This document shows, piece by piece, positions 15,101-16,786 of a stretch of DNA of 16,786 nt; within the stretch, counting starts at the first letter, position 1, and the number at the start of each line of letters is the position of its first letter. The position numbers and the translations under genes were made by a program. The stretch lies in assembly GCA_023386835.1 (NCBI GenBank), contig JAEWIY010000135.1:1-16786 (forward strand). Reading direction: 5' to 3'. Under the pieces are notes generated by a model, which ran no database searches, was not told the origin of the DNA, and saw only the letters and a program-made list of their open reading frames with translations. This stretch comes from Verrucomicrobiota bacterium. Lineage in GTDB: Bacteria > Verrucomicrobiota > Verrucomicrobiia > Opitutales > Opitutaceae.

Positions 15101-16736
15101 CGGCGCCCTCTCCTGGGATGTCTCCACCGGCGCACTACCCCCGGGCCTGACGCTGTCGCCGGCCGGTGTACTCGCGGGCCAGCCGACGGCGGCGGGCACC
15201 TTTGACTTCACCGTTCGCGTCGCGGACAGCGATGACGTGACCGGCGAGACGGACGAAGCCGAGCAGCCGTTGTCGCTCACGATCGCACCGGGCGAGGCGA
15301 CGATCACGCTCCTGGACCTGGCCCAGACGTTCAATGGCAGCCCACGCGCGGTCACGGCGACGACGGTTCCAGCCGGACTTGACGTCGCGATCACCTACGA
15401 TGGTTCCTCCGTGCCGCCCCTCGACGCCGGCACCTACGCGGTGTTGGCCGTGATTGCTGACCCGAACTACACCGGCTCCGCGTCCGGCATCCTGACGGTG
15501 CAGGCGGCGGTGGCCGAGGTGGTGCTGGGTGAACTCGTCCAGACCTACGACGGTCAGCCGAAATCGGTCACGGTGACGACCCAACCGGCCGGCCTGACCG
15601 CGGCAGTGACCTACGATGGCTCCGCCACGCTCCCCGTGGACGCCGGTACCTACAGCGTTTCGGCGACACTTCAGGAACGTAACTACACCGGCAGCGCCAC
15701 CGGCGTGCTCACGATCCAACCGGCTGTCGCCGAGATCGTGCTGCAAGGCCTGCGCCGCTGGTACGACGGCAGCCCGAATCCGGTGATCGCCATCACCGAT
15801 CCGGCCGACCTCCCCGTGAGCATCACCTACAACGGCGACAGCGCGCCACCCACGTGGCCGGGCGTGTATGACGTCGAAGCGTTGATCGAGGACGCCAACT
15901 ACCAAGGCGCCATTGTCGACACGCTGCGCATCGTGACGACCGCACGGGTGCGCCGCGGCCTGACCATCAACGGTGGTGTGGATGGCTCGGTCCAGCTTCT
16001 CTCGCCGGAGAACACGACCCTGAATGACTCGGCTTGGATCTCGGGTGACCTGCTGGTGCCGGGCCAGCCCACGGTGCGGCTGAACGGTCGGCCAAACTAC
16101 GGCGGCACGATCGCGGCCGACGGCGCGTCATCGCCGAACAACTACATCGTGACGCTGAACGGCAACGCCACCCTGCGCCATGTCGTGCAGCGCGTGGATC
16201 CCTCGTCGCTGCCGACGGTGGCCAAGCCGGCCGCGCCCACCGGCAAGACCAACGTGACGCTTAACCAGCCGCAGCAAGCCGTGGCGGACTGGGCCGCGGT
16301 TCGCAACCTCACCCTCAACAGCAATGCGGGCGTGCGGGAGGTTCCTCCCGGGACGTACGGCACACTGACCGCGAACGGCAGCGCCGGCTTCGTCCTCGGC
16401 GTCGCCGGAGCGACCGAACCGAGTCACTATAACCTGCAGGGACTGACGCTGAACGGTGCCAGCACCTTGCACGTGGTAGGACCGGTCGTGATTACGCTGG
16501 CCCAGGGCGTGTTGTTCCAAGGTACCGTCGGCAATCCCGACGAGTGGCGCTGGCTCGCGCTGCGGATCGCCTCGGGCGGCGTGACCCTGAACGGTTCCGC
16601 GACGCTCCACGGCTCCGTGGTGGCGCCGTCCGGCACAGTGACGCTCAACAGCAACACCACGCTCCGTGGCGAGGTGGCGGCAGACCGCCTGCAGTTGAAC
16701 GTCAACGGCGTGCTCGACCAGCCGCCGGAGGACTAA
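9174..16736 (+). CDS. Giant secreted multimodular glycosidase-like protein (2520 aa)
   Basis: Predicted to act at the cell surface or outside the cell on polysaccharide. The Sec signal peptide is residues 1-26 (cleavage near RVPA). Modules in order: beta-sandwich 29-170; TIM-barrel glycosidase-like 175-555; beta-sandwich 560-690; two MBG repeats 693-834; two discoidin-like modules 837-985 and 1007-1177; FN3 1183-1271; second glycosidase-like module 1273-1652; Ig-like 1659-1743; CBM9-like 1745-1944; He_PIG-like 1947-2040; three MBG repeats 2042-2257; asparagine-rich beta-solenoid 2259-2515. The ATG at 9174 is chosen because the signal peptide begins there; no close Shine-Dalgarno is visible. 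I see no LPXTG, PEP-CTERM or T9SS-type tail, so the attachment route is unknown. Enzymatic activity is inferred from paired Glu motifs, not known. It could instead be a non-catalytic adhesin. The gene lies beyond a strong terminator, so it is probably transcribed separately from the receptor gene. Confidence 0.93.
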   Translation: MKPTGVRTLVALATALLLSFASRVPAREAAVNLHWADDWLPPILADAVQNTSPIRVWTAVGDGTLTLDAEGWPTTDASLIIWHGLPNSRLGKYRLYFEGQANIGLGFTNGTMVVESNVYTAATHSSVVTLHLQAHASQFQLVFTGTNGGVRNVKVMRPVEDGSVISHDPDEVVDRVMAAQLTQLNTVRYMDPLRTNSEPELQWGDRQLPGQFINRRKFNAYPLPNGATRSTGMPWEYIIAIANATQTNAYICLPAMVDSDYIRKVAQLFRYGSDGVNPYTSEQANPLWAPLDPNLKLYVEYSNEVWNSGGSFNQFHYALDRAQQLVAENLDHPINFDRLAPDADAIFTNRYNFRARFTAWRGAEMSRVFREVFADQMMTRVRPLYGHQIKRGNAASDDIHGLGWTSAYYIHTEGRPVQYFFWGGGPATYRAAAANVTIDTLWSTGNFDRATYKADMAVNVRAMRAFGIEAVSYEGMPAFGDPLGGSGTHPLAQEAFYDPRMYDEMIESYELFEEVGGLFQTTYVWHHDYRWSHINPVTYSTDTYRAQAVLEAKDAPSSPLDVGQAVPFTFPGRNYQISSPGWRINQSAATGTQTVDLITGYIGYAFRSQTSGAFDAQVTYSLPAAGKFVVLVNGEIAGIIDAPSATGTVTTSPHRFQLGTNTLGTVTVQKLSGANPTVHQVAITAAPSSGSAITLNNLNHTYDGSPKTPSVLTQPAGLPYTLTYNGSSTAPSQAGSYTVVATITDPAHASTTSGTLVIAKAAATVTLDNLEQPHDGSPKSVTVTTVPANLAVSVTYAGAPTPPTAPGSYEVVATVTDSNYAGSASGTLVITGGAAQARPFSYLRFEITSATGNGQLHFGEIEWLVGGTRHPLTALTSNTGGTVTVSSNYQYSTTAWRVFDHNNTSGQPTFFVDANNTTTPLPIHITAHFPSGPIAPTAVRISRPTWNDNMTGLRILGSNDGERWTLLVEDTNALAAFAPVSGVDQATYTIPPGIIDDEEPDPTEGPYADGYHYLRVWIEGSQSTSATGAGTVQLRELRWLSGDRELPLSVVTNSTGNAEVTLSSTTDNVGALDRMAFTLDNNYGSHWYVNMRDAAGTPNAVPREMTLYFPASPVYPTGIRLTTPSTSRPSAFRCEGSNDGITWVPLFSASGLTAADLAEPSPSSTVSGRFDFGVSVPPGLDETAPSVPNGLTVDEARDITADISWTASTDNSDDTLLYNLFVDGTLWLTTSGTEVTLHGFSPETTYSVTVTARDARGNESQPSAPLLVTTTAGVPAVTSMQLGMGLHSDLTGMFRPGVDFAAEWANYAESNPFSATFLEELSAFKVLRFMDWVSTNNNWTTDWAERRLPSAAQSVNSNFTATTIRSANGVSWEWMIRLCNLQQADFWVTIPHAVPDDYVIQLATLIKQHLDPSLKVYVEYSNEVWNTGFAQATYASEQGQALGLHLNVANTYGQSAAALARARFYVLRSLQIHQLFDDVYGADSTRLVHTLAGQAANTNVSVLHRDALVDPVTNPTGRTIDAYSLAPYFSFSTDGGVPNLLEVMLNEIDTTVLSRSQAQYAIWAPLGIPLICYEGGQHITNNAEAASRNPVMYTAYKHYLDMIAPYYDVFVHYNYAQGWIPARAYGSKPSVGYPDLISYKHRAMEDWAALNPTTGGSALPTIVAHPQDASVGTGATVTFNAMAVGQPPLSYQWYRDGAPLTGETGSALTLTAVGPEWNGAEIWADITNATGTVTTERALLTVAEIAIPHTATSPALDGQLDPAWENAPSWALEHVALGTVSGPADLSAHYRALWNETGLFLFVQVDDDVLVGDASGSNPSAWLFDSVDFYLDPGNDKAASYQPGDAQYVFRWNGALQGGSGNPSLTGITAASQTNGTRYTVEIHFPWSALGASSGADDLIGLEVMINDNDAPGTAVREGKLAWWGTADQAWSSPALFGSGRLVAPLNNAPVITTTSLTNGTVGQTYEETLTASGGDGALSWDVSTGALPPGLTLSPAGVLAGQPTAAGTFDFTVRVADSDDVTGETDEAEQPLSLTIAPGEATITLLDLAQTFNGSPRAVTATTVPAGLDVAITYDGSSVPPLDAGTYAVLAVIADPNYTGSASGILTVQAAVAEVVLGELVQTYDGQPKSVTVTTQPAGLTAAVTYDGSATLPVDAGTYSVSATLQERNYTGSATGVLTIQPAVAEIVLQGLRRWYDGSPNPVIAITDPADLPVSITYNGDSAPPTWPGVYDVEALIEDANYQGAIVDTLRIVTTARVRRGLTINGGVDGSVQLLSPENTTLNDSAWISGDLLVPGQPTVRLNGRPNYGGTIAADGASSPNNYIVTLNGNATLRHVVQRVDPSSLPTVAKPAAPTGKTNVTLNQPQQAVADWAAVRNLTLNSNAGVREVPPGTYGTLTANGSAGFVLGVAGATEPSHYNLQGLTLNGASTLHVVGPVVITLAQGVLFQGTVGNPDEWRWLALRIASGGVTLNGSATLHGSVVAPSGTVTLNSNTTLRGEVAADRLQLNVNGVLDQPPED
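9696..10838 (+). other. Glycosidase-like TIM-barrel module 1 (domain within the giant protein)
   Basis: Residues 175-555. VRYMDP begins at Arg188 (R is the second base triplet of VR), then WGDRQLP and GMPWEYIIAIAN follow, and then LKLYVEYSNEVWN with Glu304 after Asn303. The Asn-Glu pair at a strand end matches the acid/base position of clan GH-A. VSYEGMPAFGD places a second Glu at 474, a possible nucleophile. This copy is the more diverged of the two: after SNEVWN it has a 40-residue insertion-like stretch and an aromatic, glycine-rich YFFWGGGPATY segment not matched in module 2. Confidence 0.6.
11250..11675 (+). repeat. Two tandem MBG repeats, first cluster
   Basis: Residues 693-834. Each unit starts with a strand like ITLNNLNHTYDGSPK, has LTYNGS or VTYAGA in the middle, and ends in SGTLVI. 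The equivalent Tyr and His codons of the (Y/H)DGSPK motif lie at 11277 and 11493, exactly 216 bp (72 residues) apart. MBG domains are small Ig-like spacer or adhesion modules of bacterial surface proteins. Confidence 0.8.
11682..12705 (+). other. Paired discoidin (F5/8 type C)-like modules
   Basis: Two consecutive galactose-binding-like beta-sandwiches of about 150-170 residues. Both open with a YLR strand (SYLRFEITSATG, HYLRVWIEGSQS), continue with an FGEIEWL or LRELRWL strand, contain an NN-G segment mid-domain, and close with GSNDG(E/I)xW followed by a hydrophobic strand. Family knowledge suggests glycan binding. They look like an internal duplication separated by an acidic linker (IIDDEEPDPTEGP). 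Family assignment is by pattern only. Confidence 0.6.
12720..12986 (+). other. Fibronectin type III module
   Basis: Residues 1183-1271 start with TAPSVPNGLTVDE, contain ISWTASTDNSDDTLLYNLFV (an FN3 B-C strand pattern), and end with TTYSVTVTARDARGNES. It acts as a spacer directly before the second glycosidase-like module. Confidence 0.85.
12990..14129 (+). other. Glycosidase-like TIM-barrel module 2 (domain within the giant protein)
   Basis: Residues 1273-1652. It is collinear with module 1: LRFMDW (Arg1328), WAERRLP, GVSWEWMIRLCN, LKVYVEYSNEVWN with Glu1423, and IPLICYEGGQHITNN with Glu1574. An opening QLGMGLHSDLTGM strand and a closing GYPDLISYKHRAMEDW helix complete the barrel. This copy looks canonical for the SNEVWN family found in planctomycete and verrucomicrobial secreted proteins, which I cannot tie to a numbered GH family. 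Confidence 0.65.
14148..14402 (+). other. Immunoglobulin-like module
   Basis: Residues 1659-1743 show the bacterial I-set pattern: PTIVAHPQDASVGTGATVTF, then LSYQWYRDGAPLTG, then LTLTAV and an ITNATGTVTTERALLTV end. The usual core cysteines are absent, as in most bacterial Ig spacers. Confidence 0.85.
14406..15005 (+). other. CBM9-like carbohydrate-binding module
   Basis: Residues 1745-1944. Hallmarks are LDGQLDPAWENAPSW, YRALWNETGLFLFVQVDDD, FDSVDFYLDPGNDK, YTVEIHFPWSAL and a terminal LAWWGTADQAWSSPALFG. CBM9 modules bind reducing ends of beta-glucans and xylans in characterised members, so this supports a carbohydrate target. Here it follows the second glycosidase-like module and an Ig spacer. 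Confidence 0.82.
15012..15293 (+). other. He_PIG-type putative Ig module
   Basis: Residues 1947-2040 contain NAPVITTTSLTNGTVGQTYE, then GALSWDVSTGALPPGLTLSP, then GVLAGQPTAAGTFDFTVRVAD. The ALPPGLTLSPAGVLAGQPT segment is diagnostic of He_PIG domains, which are extracellular spacer or adhesion modules. Confidence 0.85.
15297..15944 (+). repeat. Three tandem MBG repeats, second cluster
   Basis: Residues 2042-2257. The Phe/Tyr codons of the (F/Y)(N/D)GxP motif lie at 15330, 15546 and 15762, again exactly 216 bp apart. Each unit carries ITYDGS, VTYDGS or ITYNGD and a final NY(T/Q)G segment. The third copy is the most diverged (RRWYDGSPNP). Confidence 0.82.
15948..16718 (+). other. C-terminal asparagine-ladder beta-solenoid
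   Basis: Residues about 2259-2515. Ten short strands end in Asn followed mostly by Gly, Ser or Asp: LTINGG, TTLND, VRLNGR, VTLNGN, VTLNQP, LTLNSN, LTLNGA, VTLNGS, VTLNSN and LNVNGV. Regular strand-Asn-turn repeats are what right-handed parallel beta-helices with Asn ladders look like. A Pro/Lys-rich break (VAKPAAPTGKTN) splits it in two halves. It is reminiscent of bactofilin-like or filamentous-anchor domains. Position at the extreme C-terminus suggests a surface-attachment or assembly role, which is inference. Confidence 0.6.
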
Positions 16737-16750
16737 AACCGGCCGCCCTC

Positions 16751-16786
16751 CGCCCGCATCGGACGCCCTGAGCGCCGGTGCGGGCG
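16751..16786 (+). terminator. Hairpin after the giant gene, cut by window edge
   Basis: CGCCCGCATCGG (16751-16762) pairs with CCGGTGCGGGCG (16775-16786) over 12 bp including one G-T wobble, and the inner loop can add CGC/GCG. It begins 14 bases after the stop codon. Any T-tract would fall just outside the window, so the terminator call is likely but unproven. Confidence 0.65.

Overview
The window is high-GC DNA with five protein-coding genes, most likely from a verrucomicrobium of the Opitutaceae type. That placement rests mainly on the TonB-dependent receptor, whose mature N-terminus (TVVLSPFEV, followed by a plug with RGPNAILFGLGSPAG) looks like the large receptor family expanded in Opitutaceae. 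The secreted protein built from many Ig, MBG and carbohydrate-binding modules fits the same group. No rRNA, tRNA, CRISPR array, transposase or integrase was seen.

Layout, left to right. (1) Positions 2-2467, plus strand: the 3' part of a gene for a six-hairpin glycosidase-like protein, cut by the left edge. (2) 2650-4272, plus: an orphan methyl-accepting chemotaxis protein with a CHASE3-like sensor and no obvious HAMP domain. (3) 4374-4925, minus: a small secreted DUF3455 protein, convergent with the chemotaxis gene, with a 9-bp hairpin between them. (4) A 340-bp divergent intergenic region rich in short inverted repeats. (5) 5266-8955, plus: a TonB-dependent outer-membrane receptor closed by a textbook intrinsic terminator. 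(6) A 218-bp gap with two more hairpins. (7) 9174-16736, plus: a secreted protein of 2520 residues. It carries two diverged TIM-barrel glycosidase-like modules (both with SNEVWN and YEG motifs), five MBG repeats of exactly 72 residues, two discoidin-like modules, FN3, Ig, CBM9-like and He_PIG-like modules, and a C-terminal asparagine-ladder beta-solenoid. A strong hairpin follows its stop codon and runs to the window edge.

Working together (inference): the giant protein looks like a surface or extracellular polysaccharide-binding and possibly polysaccharide-cleaving protein. The neighbouring receptor would import the released oligosaccharide, and the six-hairpin protein could process it. No SusD-like partner is present. 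The strong terminator between receptor and giant gene means the two are probably separate transcription units. The most novel element is the giant protein, both for its paired uncharacterised catalytic-like modules and for its C-terminal solenoid.
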